A stretch of 64,000 nucleotides of DNA from an uncultured Verrucomicrobiota bacterium (GTDB lineage: Bacteria > Verrucomicrobiota > Kiritimatiellia > Kiritimatiellales > Tichowtungiaceae): positions 33,102-97,101 of the forward strand of contig CAIKGD010000042.1 in the NCBI GenBank assembly GCA_903826865.1, in the 5' to 3' direction. The position numbers were made by a program, and so were the translations under genes. Of this stretch, positions 9,163 through 17,152 are shown in pieces; positions within the stretch are counted from its first letter, which is position 1, and each line of letters begins with the position of its first letter. Under the pieces are notes generated by a model. It made no database searches and was not told where the DNA came from. It saw nothing but the letters and a program-made list of their open reading frames with translations.

Positions 9163-9345
9163 CGGATTTTAATCAGGTTCGTTTGTGCTAGCCTTCGTCT
9201 GAATCAAAACGGAAGATTTGGATGAAGGATACGTTTGAATGCGCGGGCTGACTTTTCCGCCAAGGTTGAGAAAGGTTATGGACTGGTCAGGAAAGTCGTA
9301 CCTGTAATCTAGTAACTTCCAACGATTGAAAATGAACCGATTTTT

Positions 9346-9693
9346 ATGCGAGATGAGATAAAAAAGCAGATGAAGATTCTTTCGCAAACGGCGGAGTCGG
9401 TTGCGGGGGAATTCTGCTTCAGCGAAACCTTTTCCGGGTTCCAGGGCCATTTTCCGGAGCAGCCGATTTTGCCGGGAGTCTGTCTGATTCAGGCTGTACT
9501 GGTGCTGGCGGAGTCTTTATGCAACGCCAAGCCCGTTTTACAGGAAATCGTTTCGGCCAAATTTTTTGCGGTGGTCAAACCGGACTCTCCGGTGCAGATC
9601 AACTGCACACTGGAAAACGGAACACTGAAAGCCGCTGTTTCCTGTGAAGCCGGTCGTGTGGCCGAAATTAAACTGAAGGTGAGCTGTGCGTAA
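9346..9693 (+). CDS. FabZ/ApeI-like 3-hydroxyacyl-ACP dehydratase (variant active site)
   Basis: A 115-residue hot-dog protein with the family motif FQGHFPEQPILPGV, which contains the conserved histidine of the FabZ/FabA group. Enzymes of this family remove water from 3-hydroxyacyl-ACP to give the trans-2-enoyl chain, the step that generates polyene double bonds. The acidic catalytic partner that normally follows PGV by four residues (Glu in FabZ, Asp in FabA and ApeI) is Gln here (PGVCLIQAV). It may be inactive alone, or may work with the hot-dog domain encoded at 3409-4884. The RBS is weak and the thioesterase gene overlaps its end by 8 bp. Confidence 0.78.
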   Translation: MRDEIKKQMKILSQTAESVAGEFCFSETFSGFQGHFPEQPILPGVCLIQAVLVLAESLCNAKPVLQEIVSAKFFAVVKPDSPVQINCTLENGTLKAAVSCEAGRVAEIKLKVSCA

Positions 9694-10153
9694 AAAAAGT
9701 TATTTTAAAGAGGAGCCGGGAGCTCCTGCGCCATGGACATATTCCGTGCAGCGCCGCGCCCGCTTCGGCGAAGTGGACGCTATGGCGGTAATGTGGCACG
9801 GTCATTACGCGATTCTGTTTGAGGAAGCTTCCACCGAGTTGCGCCGCGAGTGCGGACTCACCTATGAAGCATTTTTTGAGGCAGGCCTGCGTGCACCGGT
9901 GGTACAGCTGCATGTGGATTATCATCATTCGCTTTTTCTTGATAAACTTTTCACCATCACCGCCGCGCTGGTCTGGACCGAAGCGGCGCGTCTGAATATC
10001 ACCTATGAAATCCGGCGTGACGACGGCATACTCGCCGCATCGGGCTACACCGTCCAGCTTTTCACCTCTGCCGCTACCGGCGAAACCTGTTTCACGGTGC
10101 CGGAACTGCTGCAACGCTGCCATGAACGATGGAAGGCGCGCGAAACCGCATGA
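9686..10153 (+). CDS. Acyl-CoA/ACP thioesterase (4HBT, YbgC-like)
   Basis: A 155-residue 4-hydroxybenzoyl-CoA-thioesterase-fold protein starting at a GTG that overlaps the upstream gene. The pattern RARFGEVDAMAVMWHGHYAILFEEASTELRR is the YbgC/4HBT signature, with the catalytic Asp of EVDAM followed by an HxxY segment; APVVQLHVDYHHSLFLDK is the second conserved strand. Thioesterases of this type are part of aryl-polyene loci and are thought to edit or release chains from the carrier protein. It is coupled by ATGA to the ketosynthase gene downstream. Confidence 0.85.
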   Translation: MRKKSYFKEEPGAPAPWTYSVQRRARFGEVDAMAVMWHGHYAILFEEASTELRRECGLTYEAFFEAGLRAPVVQLHVDYHHSLFLDKLFTITAALVWTEAARLNITYEIRRDDGILAASGYTVQLFTSAATGETCFTVPELLQRCHERWKARETA

Positions 10154-11286
10154 TCAACGTGGTCGCCACAGCGTATGATCTGATTACGCCCTACGGCGAC
10201 GGTCTGGAGCCGTGCTGGTCCGGTCTGCGTTCGAGTGTTTCGGCGCTTACCCGTGTGGATCGTTTTGAAGCGTCGGCATTCCAAAGTCAACTGGCCGGAA
10301 CGGTTCCGGGATTGAGCTACCGTCAGGGGCCGTCACTGGTTTTCCAGCTGCTGGAAAAACTTTTCAAATCGTCCGGGGTAAATATTCCGGCAGATGCACG
10401 TCTTTTGCTGGCGACGACGACGGGCGAAGTCGATCTGCTGGAACAGGCCGTACTTTCCAATTCCGGTTCTGCGCAGGAAAGCGGACTGGTGCGGCTGCTC
10501 GAAAAAACGCGCGCGCTGTGCGGCGTGCAGGACAGCGGTACGATTATTTCGTCGGCCTGTACTTCTTCAGCCGCTGCGATTGCTCTGGGGGCATCCGCTA
10601 TCCGCGAGGGCGAGTGCGATTGCGTGCTGGTGGCGGCGTGCGACGCTGTGACCGAGTTTGTCTTTGCCGGGTTTTCCTCGCTGATGGCGCTTGATCCGGA
10701 AGGTGCGCGTCCCTTTGATGCCAACCGGAAAGGGCTGAGCGTCGGGGAGGGGGCCGGTTATCTGCTTTTGATGAGCGAGGAACGCGCCCGCCGCGAAAAA
10801 CGTCCGATCCTTGGAACTGTTACCGGCTGGGGACTGAGCAATGACGCTAATCATATGACCGGTCCGTCGCGCGACGGCACCGGTCTTGCGCGGGCAGTCC
10901 GCACCGCGTTGCGGCTGGCGGAAACGGACGAAAAAGAGATCGGCTTTATTTGTGCACACGGAACCGGCACCTCTTATAACGACACGATGGAACTGCTGGC
11001 CTTTCAATCGCTGTTTTCATCGCCGCGTCCGCTGTTTTCCGTGAAGGGCGGCACGGGCCATACAATGGGTGCGGCCGGTTTAATTGAAACCATTCTGACC
11101 TTTCAGTGTCTTCATGAACATTGCGTGCTGCCGACGGTCCGGTTGCAGCAGCCGGATGAACAGGCCAAAGGGTGGGTTTCGGCAGAGGCGGTTCCGATGG
11201 CGGCGCGGACGGCTCTGTCGACTAATGCCGGATTCGGCGGCGTGAACGCCGCACTGGTTCTGACGGCTGCAGGGAGCGATTCATGA
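10150..11286 (+). CDS. Beta-ketoacyl-ACP synthase, Cys-active subunit (first pair)
   Basis: A 378-residue FabF-type ketosynthase. The ATG at 10150 overlaps the thioesterase stop (ATGA) and is preferred over an ATG seven codons upstream. The catalytic triad is complete: Cys137 in SSACTSS, His in CAHGTGTSYND and His in GTGHTMGAAG. It should catalyse decarboxylative condensation of malonyl-ACP with the growing chain. The following gene encodes a Cys-less ketosynthase-like protein, so the two probably form a heterodimer like the KS/chain-length-factor pairs of type II polyketide and aryl-polyene systems. A second such pair lies at 18,922-21,116. Confidence 0.92.
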   Translation: MINVVATAYDLITPYGDGLEPCWSGLRSSVSALTRVDRFEASAFQSQLAGTVPGLSYRQGPSLVFQLLEKLFKSSGVNIPADARLLLATTTGEVDLLEQAVLSNSGSAQESGLVRLLEKTRALCGVQDSGTIISSACTSSAAAIALGASAIREGECDCVLVAACDAVTEFVFAGFSSLMALDPEGARPFDANRKGLSVGEGAGYLLLMSEERARREKRPILGTVTGWGLSNDANHMTGPSRDGTGLARAVRTALRLAETDEKEIGFICAHGTGTSYNDTMELLAFQSLFSSPRPLFSVKGGTGHTMGAAGLIETILTFQCLHEHCVLPTVRLQQPDEQAKGWVSAEAVPMAARTALSTNAGFGGVNAALVLTAAGSDS

Positions 11287-11948
11287 TTGCCGTGCAGGGC
11301 ATAGGCTGGCTGGATGCAACGGCGTACGGACGAATCCGTCAGAGCTTTTCAACGTCTTATGCGGAACATACGGAACTGCATGCGCTGGGCAGAAGCGAGG
11401 GCTTGTTTAAATATCCGGTGAAAAATTTCGGTCGTTTCGAACCGTTGACCCAGAGGGTCTGCTGTATCACGGCATTGGCTTTGCAGGATGCGGGAATCGA
11501 ATATGCTGAAGGCCGGCGGCTGGATATCGGCCTGCTCGGCACTAACGGGACAGGCTGTCTGGAGTCTAACCTTAATTATTTTAAGGATTATGTAGACGGG
11601 GGCCGAACCTTGTCGCGCGCCAACCTTTTCATTTATACTTTGCCCTCCAGTCCGCTGGCGGAAGCCGCAGTGCACTTTGGGCTGCAAGGGCCGCAGCTCT
11701 ACATGCGGGCTGCAAAGGAAACAATGACACCGTTGATGCAGCGGACCGCAGGAATGATCCGGCGCGGCGAAGCGGAAAAAATGCTGGTTTACCGGCTTGG
11801 CGCGGTCTCGGGTCTTTGTATGGTTCTCGGTGAGACAGCCCGTCCGGTTTGTTCACTGGAGCAGGCGATTGCTATCGATGAAGGGGCCAAGGACGGCAGG
11901 ACGCGAATTGAAGATTTAAAAAAGGCGGCGGAACACAATGAAAATTAA
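11283..11948 (+). CDS. Ketosynthase-like chain-length-factor homologue, short and Cys-less
   Basis: A 221-residue protein similar to the N-terminal half of ketosynthases. The ranges LFKYPVKNFGRFEPLTQRVCCITALALQDAG and IYTLPSSPLAEAAVHFGLQGP match the family fold. The nucleophilic cysteine region is replaced (QLYMRAAKETMTPLMQ) and the C-terminal half with the catalytic histidines is absent. This is the usual state of the chain-length-factor or ketosynthase-like subunits in aryl-polyene clusters, so it is read as a functional non-catalytic partner rather than a pseudogene. It overlaps the upstream ketosynthase by 4 bp and the radical SAM gene downstream by 11 bp. Confidence 0.75.
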   Translation: MIAVQGIGWLDATAYGRIRQSFSTSYAEHTELHALGRSEGLFKYPVKNFGRFEPLTQRVCCITALALQDAGIEYAEGRRLDIGLLGTNGTGCLESNLNYFKDYVDGGRTLSRANLFIYTLPSSPLAEAAVHFGLQGPQLYMRAAKETMTPLMQRTAGMIRRGEAEKMLVYRLGAVSGLCMVLGETARPVCSLEQAIAIDEGAKDGRTRIEDLKKAAEHNEN

Positions 11949-13197
11949 ACTGATTTATCCCAAATGGCCGAAAATGCCTAATCAACCCCGGTTTCACCTG
12001 CCTCCGCACGGCCCGGTCTGCTTCGCGGCGACAGTGCCTGCCGAGGTCAAAATTTCTTTCACGGATGAACATGTTCAGACGCTTGATTTTAACGAATCCG
12101 CCGACCTGATCATGATTTCCTGCATGCTGACGTGTCAGATTCCGCGTGGCTGGGAAATCGCCGACACCTATCGCAGGATGGGTAAAAAAGTGATCATGGG
12201 CGGCATCGCGGTTAACCTCCACGCGGAAGAATCCATGACGCACGCCGACTCCGTGTTTCTCGGTGAAGCCGAAGGCCGGACGGAGCAGGTGTTGCTTGAT
12301 TTTGAGCGGGGTGTGCTGAAGCCGGTTTATGATTTCCGGAATGACTTTCCGGATACCGCGCTGATCAAACCGGCGCGGCGCGACATCCTGGATCGCGAAC
12401 TGTATAACTATCGCGGTGTGCAGATGGTTGATCTGGTGCATGCCTCGCGGGGCTGCCGGTTTAAATGTTTTCCGTGCTGCACACCCTATCTCGGCGGATG
12501 CAAATTCCGGCCGCGACCGATTGAAAACGTGATCGAGGAAATGGCGGGAATTAGTAACAACCGCCTGTTTGTCGTCGACAACTCGCTGGCGCAGGACGAT
12601 CAGTGGGAAAAGGATTTGTTCAAGGCGATGATTCCGCTGAAGAAAAAATGGGTGTCGCACCCGATTAAAGATGATCCTGAAATTCTCGATCTCGCGGCTG
12701 AAGCAGGATGCTGGTACGTCTATCAGGCGATTGTTGACACTTCGGAGGTGATCCGTCAGCGCATCCAGCGTTACAAAGAACGCGGCATTGGTGTCGAAGG
12801 TACCATTATCCTGGGCACAGATGATCAGGATGTGGATTCCATCAAGCGGCTGGTCGATTTTCTGAAGGAAGAGGAACTTGATCTGGCCGAGTTCACCATT
12901 CTGACGCCGTTTCCGCACACCCCGATCCGTGAGCAGATGCTGAAAGACGGGCGGGTTCTTCATAACGACTGGATCCGCTATACCGGCGCTGAAACGGTAT
13001 TTAAGCCGGCCCGGATGTCAGTCGATGAACTGGACACCATGCACCAGTATGCGTGGGATGAATTCTACGGACCGGGCGGCAAAGAGCTGGCCATGGGCAA
13101 GCTTTACATGTCGGTCATTCAAAAAGAAATTGCCGACGGAACCTATAAATCGCCCCGCCTCCGCCGTGAGGGCTGGAAAAGTGAGCGAAGGAAATGA
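11938..13197 (+). CDS. B12-binding-type radical SAM protein (first of three)
   Basis: A 419-residue protein. The N-terminal about 145 residues have the Rossmann-like pattern of cobalamin-binding radical SAM proteins (ADLIMISCMLTCQIPR, then KVIMGGIAVNLHAEE). The radical SAM core carries RGCRFKCFPC, with cluster ligands Cys173, Cys177 and Cys180. A late PHTPIREQMLKDGR segment is typical of the C-terminal barrel. Members of this family methylate unactivated carbons, form C-C bonds or rearrange rings. A modification of the ACP-bound chain or its head group is inferred from position only. The stop codon touches the first unit of a 7-bp repeat array. Confidence 0.85.
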   Translation: MKIKLIYPKWPKMPNQPRFHLPPHGPVCFAATVPAEVKISFTDEHVQTLDFNESADLIMISCMLTCQIPRGWEIADTYRRMGKKVIMGGIAVNLHAEESMTHADSVFLGEAEGRTEQVLLDFERGVLKPVYDFRNDFPDTALIKPARRDILDRELYNYRGVQMVDLVHASRGCRFKCFPCCTPYLGGCKFRPRPIENVIEEMAGISNNRLFVVDNSLAQDDQWEKDLFKAMIPLKKKWVSHPIKDDPEILDLAAEAGCWYVYQAIVDTSEVIRQRIQRYKERGIGVEGTIILGTDDQDVDSIKRLVDFLKEEELDLAEFTILTPFPHTPIREQMLKDGRVLHNDWIRYTGAETVFKPARMSVDELDTMHQYAWDEFYGPGGKELAMGKLYMSVIQKEIADGTYKSPRLRREGWKSERRK

Positions 13198-13265
13198 TCC
13201 GCGATACGGGACGCGAGATGCGGGGAATGAGATGCGGATTGCGTGATGCAGAATTGGGAGATGTG
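13196..13265 (+). repeat. Ten-unit array of a degenerate 7-bp repeat (left flank)
   Basis: The 70 bases can be read as ten consecutive heptamers with consensus near GATNCGG: GATCCGC, GATACGG, GACGCGA, GATGCGG, GGAATGA, GATGCGG, ATTGCGT, GATGCAG, AATTGGG, AGATGTG. The array begins inside the stop codon of the upstream radical SAM gene and ends two bases before the ATG of the four-helix-bundle gene. A matching array in the opposite orientation follows that gene. Confidence 0.75.
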
Positions 13266-13267
13266 CG

Positions 13268-13675
13268 ATGAGTTACAGAAATTTAGAAATATGGCAGTTG
13301 TCCAGAACACTGACTATCGACATACACCAGATGACACTGCAAAAACTCCCGAATTTTGAAATGTTCGAAGCGGGCTCGCAAATTCGCCGGGCAACGAAGT
13401 CGACAAGATACAATATTGTTGAAGGCTATGGGCGGCGACGCTATAAGCATGATTTCATACGGTTTCTTACCTACGCTCACTCATCGTGCGATGAAACCAT
13501 TGACCATTTAGAGACGCTTTTTGAAACAAAATCTCTTTCTGATGAATCCCTTTATCGCCACTTGCACGATGACCTTAATGTCCTCGGCAGCAAACTGAAT
13601 CGTTTCATTCAAAGTGTTGACGCGAATCATCTCTCAGTAAAAGAAGAGTCCGTTAATTACGAGGTGGAGTCATGA
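13268..13675 (+). CDS. Four-helix-bundle protein (23S rRNA intervening-sequence/S23 family)
   Basis: A 135-residue all-helical protein. The motifs [38 protein letters not shown] and [20 protein letters not shown] are those of the S23 four-helix-bundle family. That family is first known from spirochaete rRNA intervening sequences and is related to the Avd accessory protein of diversity-generating retroelements. The molecular role of the free-standing copies is unknown. It has nothing evident to do with polyene synthesis, is more AT-rich than its neighbours, and is bracketed by inverted 7-bp repeat arrays, so it looks like an inserted cassette. Its stop overlaps the ATG used by the next radical SAM gene. 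Confidence 0.9.
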   Translation: MSYRNLEIWQLSRTLTIDIHQMTLQKLPNFEMFEAGSQIRRATKSTRYNIVEGYGRRRYKHDFIRFLTYAHSSCDETIDHLETLFETKSLSDESLYRHLHDDLNVLGSKLNRFIQSVDANHLSVKEESVNYEVES

Positions 13676-15072
13676 GTTCCGGCTCCTGTCTCTCGCATCC
13701 TGAATCCCGGATCCCGGATCCCTTCAAAATCCTGCTGATATCCGCCAACATCGCTACTTCTCCATATCCTGTTTTTCCGATCGGGATGAGCGTGATCGCC
13801 GCTGCGCTGCGTGCTGCCGGGCACGACGTGGAGCTTTTCGACTTTTTGCAGGAGGGCTGTTCGCTGAAACGGCTGCAGGAAGCCGTCACGAAGACGGAGC
13901 CGCGACTTATCGGTGTTTCAATCCGCAATATTGACAATGTAAATGCGGCGCATGAACAGCGCTATATTGACGGTGTCGCCGGAATCGTACAGGCCGTTAA
14001 AGCAGTCAGCGCTGCACCGGTCATACTGGGTGGTTCCGGTTTCTCGCTAATACCTGAAGAAATTTTAAAACGCACCGGCGGCGACTTCGGCATCGTGGGC
14101 GAGGGCGAAGTTCTGCTTTGTTCGTTTGTTGAAAATGCCGCACGCGGTGAGTTTCCCGAAGAACGGATTTTGCGCGCGCCGCTTCAGTTGCAGCAGGACG
14201 GAATCCCCTCGGCGCATTACGAATCGAAGATTCTCGATTACTATCTGAAAAACGGAAACATGGTTTCCATCCAAACCAAGCGCGGTTGCAATAAGCATTG
14301 TGTTTACTGCTCTTATCCGGTGCTTGAAGGGCGCGACCTGCGCATCCGCAACCCGGCGGATGTAGTGGACGACATCGAGCGGCTTGTGAAGGCGCATGCG
14401 GCAAAATACATCTTTTTCGTGGACTCTGTCTTTAACGACTCCGAAGGTCAGTACCGCGAACTGATCCGCGAAATGCATCGCCGTAAAGTTTTAATCCCGT
14501 GGACAGCCTTTTTCACTCCGGACAGTAAACTGGATGATGCGATGATGGCACTGATGAAAGAAACGGGGCTGCACTCGGCTGAAGTCGGAGCGGATGCCTC
14601 TACGGACATCACGTTGAAGGCGATGGGAAAAGATTTTCTATTTGCGGACGTAACGGCCTTCAACGAGCTGTTCATCCGGCATGGAGTGACAACGGCTCAT
14701 TACTACATGTTCGGGGGCCCCGGCGAAACTCCTGAAACGGTTGAACAGGGCATCAATAATATTCGCGGCCTGCGGCAAACCGCCAATTTTATGTTTTCAG
14801 GTATTCGCATTTTGCCAAACACGCCGCTGTTCCGGCTTGCGCTGCGCGAAGGGCTGATCAAAGAAGGTCAGGATATGCTGGAACCGGTTTATTATTTTTC
14901 GCCGGCGATTGACCGCGTCTGGCTTGATAAAACGCTGGCGGAGCGCTTTGCCGACCGCTTTAACTGTGTTTTTCCGCCGGATGCGCTGGATGCAAAACTG
15001 CAGCTGCTGCACAAGCTTGGATACAGCGGAACCATGTATGACTTTTTAATCAAGGGCGGCGCGCATAAGTGA
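13672..15072 (+). CDS. B12-binding-type radical SAM protein (second of three), start altered by repeat cassette
   Basis: A 466-residue protein with a B12-binding-type N-terminal domain ([20 protein letters not shown], later [12 protein letters not shown]) and a radical SAM core with [10 protein letters not shown] (Cys206, Cys210, Cys213). [16 protein letters not shown] is the SAM-binding GGP-type segment. The first 17 residues are unlike the family and are encoded largely by the right-hand 7-bp array. The family-like sequence begins at [10 protein letters not shown], where relatives start with MKILL (compare the gene at 17149). The native ATG therefore seems to have been lost to TTC, with translation now starting in the cassette. 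Function is likely chain or head-group modification, inferred from context. Confidence 0.82.
   Translation: MSSGSCLSHPESRIPDPFKILLISANIATSPYPVFPIGMSVIAAALRAAGHDVELFDFLQEGCSLKRLQEAVTKTEPRLIGVSIRNIDNVNAAHEQRYIDGVAGIVQAVKAVSAAPVILGGSGFSLIPEEILKRTGGDFGIVGEGEVLLCSFVENAARGEFPEERILRAPLQLQQDGIPSAHYESKILDYYLKNGNMVSIQTKRGCNKHCVYCSYPVLEGRDLRIRNPADVVDDIERLVKAHAAKYIFFVDSVFNDSEGQYRELIREMHRRKVLIPWTAFFTPDSKLDDAMMALMKETGLHSAEVGADASTDITLKAMGKDFLFADVTAFNELFIRHGVTTAHYYMFGGPGETPETVEQGINNIRGLRQTANFMFSGIRILPNTPLFRLALREGLIKEGQDMLEPVYYFSPAIDRVWLDKTLAERFADRFNCVFPPDALDAKLQLLHKLGYSGTMYDFLIKGGAHK
13679..13720 (-). repeat. Six-unit array of the same 7-bp repeat, inverted (right flank)
   Basis: Read on the minus strand from 13720 the units are GATCCGG, GATCCGG, GATTCAG, GATGCGA, GAGACAG and GAGCCGG, the same GATNCGG-like heptamer as in the left array but in the opposite orientation. 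The array is 42 bases (14 codons) long and is translated in frame as residues 3-17 of the downstream radical SAM protein. Confidence 0.7.
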
Positions 15073-16238
15073 ACGGCTTGTTTAAGCAAAAAGTCTGGTG
15101 CGTCATTCCCGTTTACAACAACGGCACGACGGTTGAGTCCGTGGCGTTGAAATGCCGGCAGCAGCTTGACCATGTGCTGGTTGTTGATGACGGCAGCACC
15201 GATATCGATATCGCCGGGCTTTTTGCGGATACCGGCATTGAAGTACTGCACCACGAAACAAATCGCGGCAAGGGAGCCGCTTTGCTCTCCGCGCTTTCCT
15301 ATGTCCGGGAAAAGGGCGCGCAGTGGATGATCTGTATTGATGCCGACGGTCAGCATCATCCCGAAGATATCCCGGCTTTTCTGCCGCTGATGGAGCAATC
15401 GCCATCCAGCATCATTATCGGTGCCCGCAATTTTTCGACGGCCAATGTGCCGGGCGGAAGCCGTTTCGGGCGTCAGTTTTCCAATTTCTGGATCAAGCTG
15501 GAATGCGGTGTACGCATCTCCGATTCTCAAAGCGGTTTCCGCGCCTATCCGGTGGACTACCTGACCCGGATGAAATTCCGCGGAGACCGGTATGATTTTG
15601 AGGTCGAGGTTCTGACGAAAGCCGTCTGGTACGGGTTGTCGCTTCAAGAGGTTCCTGTGCAGGTCACCTACGCACCGAAAGGCGAACGGATCAGTCACTT
15701 TCATCAGTGGAAAGACAATGCACGTTTGACTCATCGTCACGGCATGCTCATCAGCAGGCGGCTGCTTCCGTGGCCGCATAAAAAACTGGTCAGGCCGGAA
15801 CACGACTTCAGAGAACTGCTTCGTCATCCGCTTCGTTTTTTAATCCGGCTGCTTAAAGAAAGTGCTGCGCCCACCGAACTCGGCCTTTCTGCCGGCGTCG
15901 GTATTCTGCTGGGCACACTGCCGCTGATCGGGGCTCATACAGTTTCCATTTTATATGTGACTACCCGGCTGAGCCTCAACCGGACTCTGGCGCTGGTGAT
16001 TCAAAATGTCTGCACACCGCCGTTTGTTCCGGTCGCTTGCATTACATTGGGGTATTTCATGCGCCACGGCAGCTCACCGATGCTTGTCGATCTGAGTAAA
16101 ACGGCTTTGCATGAATATCTTTTCGACTGGCTGCTGGGGTCACTGGTTCTTGCTCCCGTACTCGCTGTTTTTGCCGGTGTGCTTGTATTCCGGCTGGCTG
16201 TCATGCTGCAAAAGAAAGAAGCGGGGACTGCCGCATGA
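15069..16238 (+). CDS. Family 2 glycosyltransferase with C-terminal DUF2062 membrane domain
   Basis: A 389-residue protein starting at GTG 15069, overlapping the upstream stop (GTGA). Residues 1-240 form a GT-A glycosyltransferase of the dolichyl-phosphate-mannose-synthase type: CVIPVYNNGTTVESV, VVDDGSTD, then the metal-binding CIDADGQHHPED and SDSQSGFRAYP. Residues about 270-385 are the DUF2062 domain (TELGLSAGVGILLGTLPLIGAHT and NVCTPPFVPVACITLGYFMRHG) with several transmembrane helices. It probably adds a sugar to a lipid-linked or membrane-held product. Glycosyltransferase and LpxL-type acyltransferase modules occur together, sometimes fused, in aryl-polyene loci, and the next gene here is such an acyltransferase. 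Confidence 0.88.
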   Translation: MNGLFKQKVWCVIPVYNNGTTVESVALKCRQQLDHVLVVDDGSTDIDIAGLFADTGIEVLHHETNRGKGAALLSALSYVREKGAQWMICIDADGQHHPEDIPAFLPLMEQSPSSIIIGARNFSTANVPGGSRFGRQFSNFWIKLECGVRISDSQSGFRAYPVDYLTRMKFRGDRYDFEVEVLTKAVWYGLSLQEVPVQVTYAPKGERISHFHQWKDNARLTHRHGMLISRRLLPWPHKKLVRPEHDFRELLRHPLRFLIRLLKESAAPTELGLSAGVGILLGTLPLIGAHTVSILYVTTRLSLNRTLALVIQNVCTPPFVPVACITLGYFMRHGSSPMLVDLSKTALHEYLFDWLLGSLVLAPVLAVFAGVLVFRLAVMLQKKEAGTAA

Positions 16239-17152
16239 CCGCAACGCGAAAAATTCAGACAAAGCGCCGCGGCAACCGGCCCGGCATCTGGTTTTTTAAA
16301 ACCGCCTTGCGGTTTACCGGACTGCGCGGAGCCTACGGGTTGCTCTACTTTGTCTGCGCTTATTATCTGTTTTTTGACCGCACTGCCGTCCGTGCAGCGA
16401 AAGCCTACATTGTGCGGCGTTTCCCTGCGCAGTTTTACCTTGCACGGCAGTTCACCATTTACCGTCTTTTTGTTGAACAGGGGAAGAACCTGATTGACCG
16501 CCATGCCATGCTTACCGGGGCGCACCAATTTGATCTTCAGATTAACGGTTTCGAAAAAATCCCAAGAGAAGCAGGCAAGGGATTTATTCTGCTGACCTCT
16601 CACCTTGGCAACTGGCAGATTGTGATGCCGGCCTTGCAGCAGATGAACCGCACCGTCCATTTGCTCATGCGGCCCGAAGATAATGCCGCGCTGCAAGAGG
16701 TTATGCAGGTAGATGCCGAAAGTTCGCACCTTAAAGTTATTTCACCGGAACAGCATCTGGGCGGCGTGGTGGAAATGATGCAGGCGCTGGAACGAGGAGA
16801 TGTGGTCAGCATCATGGGTGATCGCACCTATCAGGCCGACGGCGTTGCGGTTTATTTTCTGGGCGAACAGGCGTTTTTCCCCTATTCCGCCTTTCAGCTG
16901 GCCGCTTCGGCAGGCTGTCCTCTGGTCATTCTGCTTTCCGCTAAAACAGGAAAAAACCGCTATACGGCGGATATACCGGACGTGCTTTATCCGGTCTGGA
17001 TACAACGAGATAAAAAACGCGAGCAGATGCGGGGCTGGGTGCAAAAATATGCGCTGGTGCTCGAAGCCTATCTGCGAGAACATCCGTTGCAATATTTCAT
17101 TTTTCATGATCTATGGGAAGAAGCCCGCCAGCAGCAAAAGGCATCTGAATGA
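16235..17152 (+). CDS. LpxL/HtrB-type acyltransferase
   Basis: A 305-residue protein of the lipid A lauroyl/myristoyl acyltransferase superfamily. It has an N-terminal hydrophobic segment, the motif SHLGNWQIVMPAL, and MGDRTYQADGVAVYFLG followed by FPYSAFQLAASAGCPLV. The usual catalytic His-x4-Glu reads His-x4-Gln here (HLGNWQ). The start overlaps the glycosyltransferase stop by 4 bp and the end overlaps the next gene by 4 bp. In this setting it likely acylates the glycosylated or lipid-anchored product rather than lipid A, by analogy with the glycosyltransferase/acyltransferase pairs of aryl-polyene loci. Confidence 0.82.
   Translation: MTATRKIQTKRRGNRPGIWFFKTALRFTGLRGAYGLLYFVCAYYLFFDRTAVRAAKAYIVRRFPAQFYLARQFTIYRLFVEQGKNLIDRHAMLTGAHQFDLQINGFEKIPREAGKGFILLTSHLGNWQIVMPALQQMNRTVHLLMRPEDNAALQEVMQVDAESSHLKVISPEQHLGGVVEMMQALERGDVVSIMGDRTYQADGVAVYFLGEQAFFPYSAFQLAASAGCPLVILLSAKTGKNRYTADIPDVLYPVWIQRDKKREQMRGWVQKYALVLEAYLREHPLQYFIFHDLWEEARQQQKASE

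Noticed and set aside
10150..11286. Primary fatty-acid synthase FabF
   Set aside because: It lies in a dedicated cluster with a second KS pair and export genes, and no fabD, fabH or fabG is nearby.
11283..11948. Pseudogene call for the short ketosynthase-like protein
   Set aside because: Short Cys-less ketosynthase-like partners are normal in aryl-polyene-type loci, the frame is intact and both ends are translationally coupled.
13196..13720. CRISPR array or classical insertion sequence
   Set aside because: The repeats are 7 bp, contiguous and without spacers, and there is no transposase gene.
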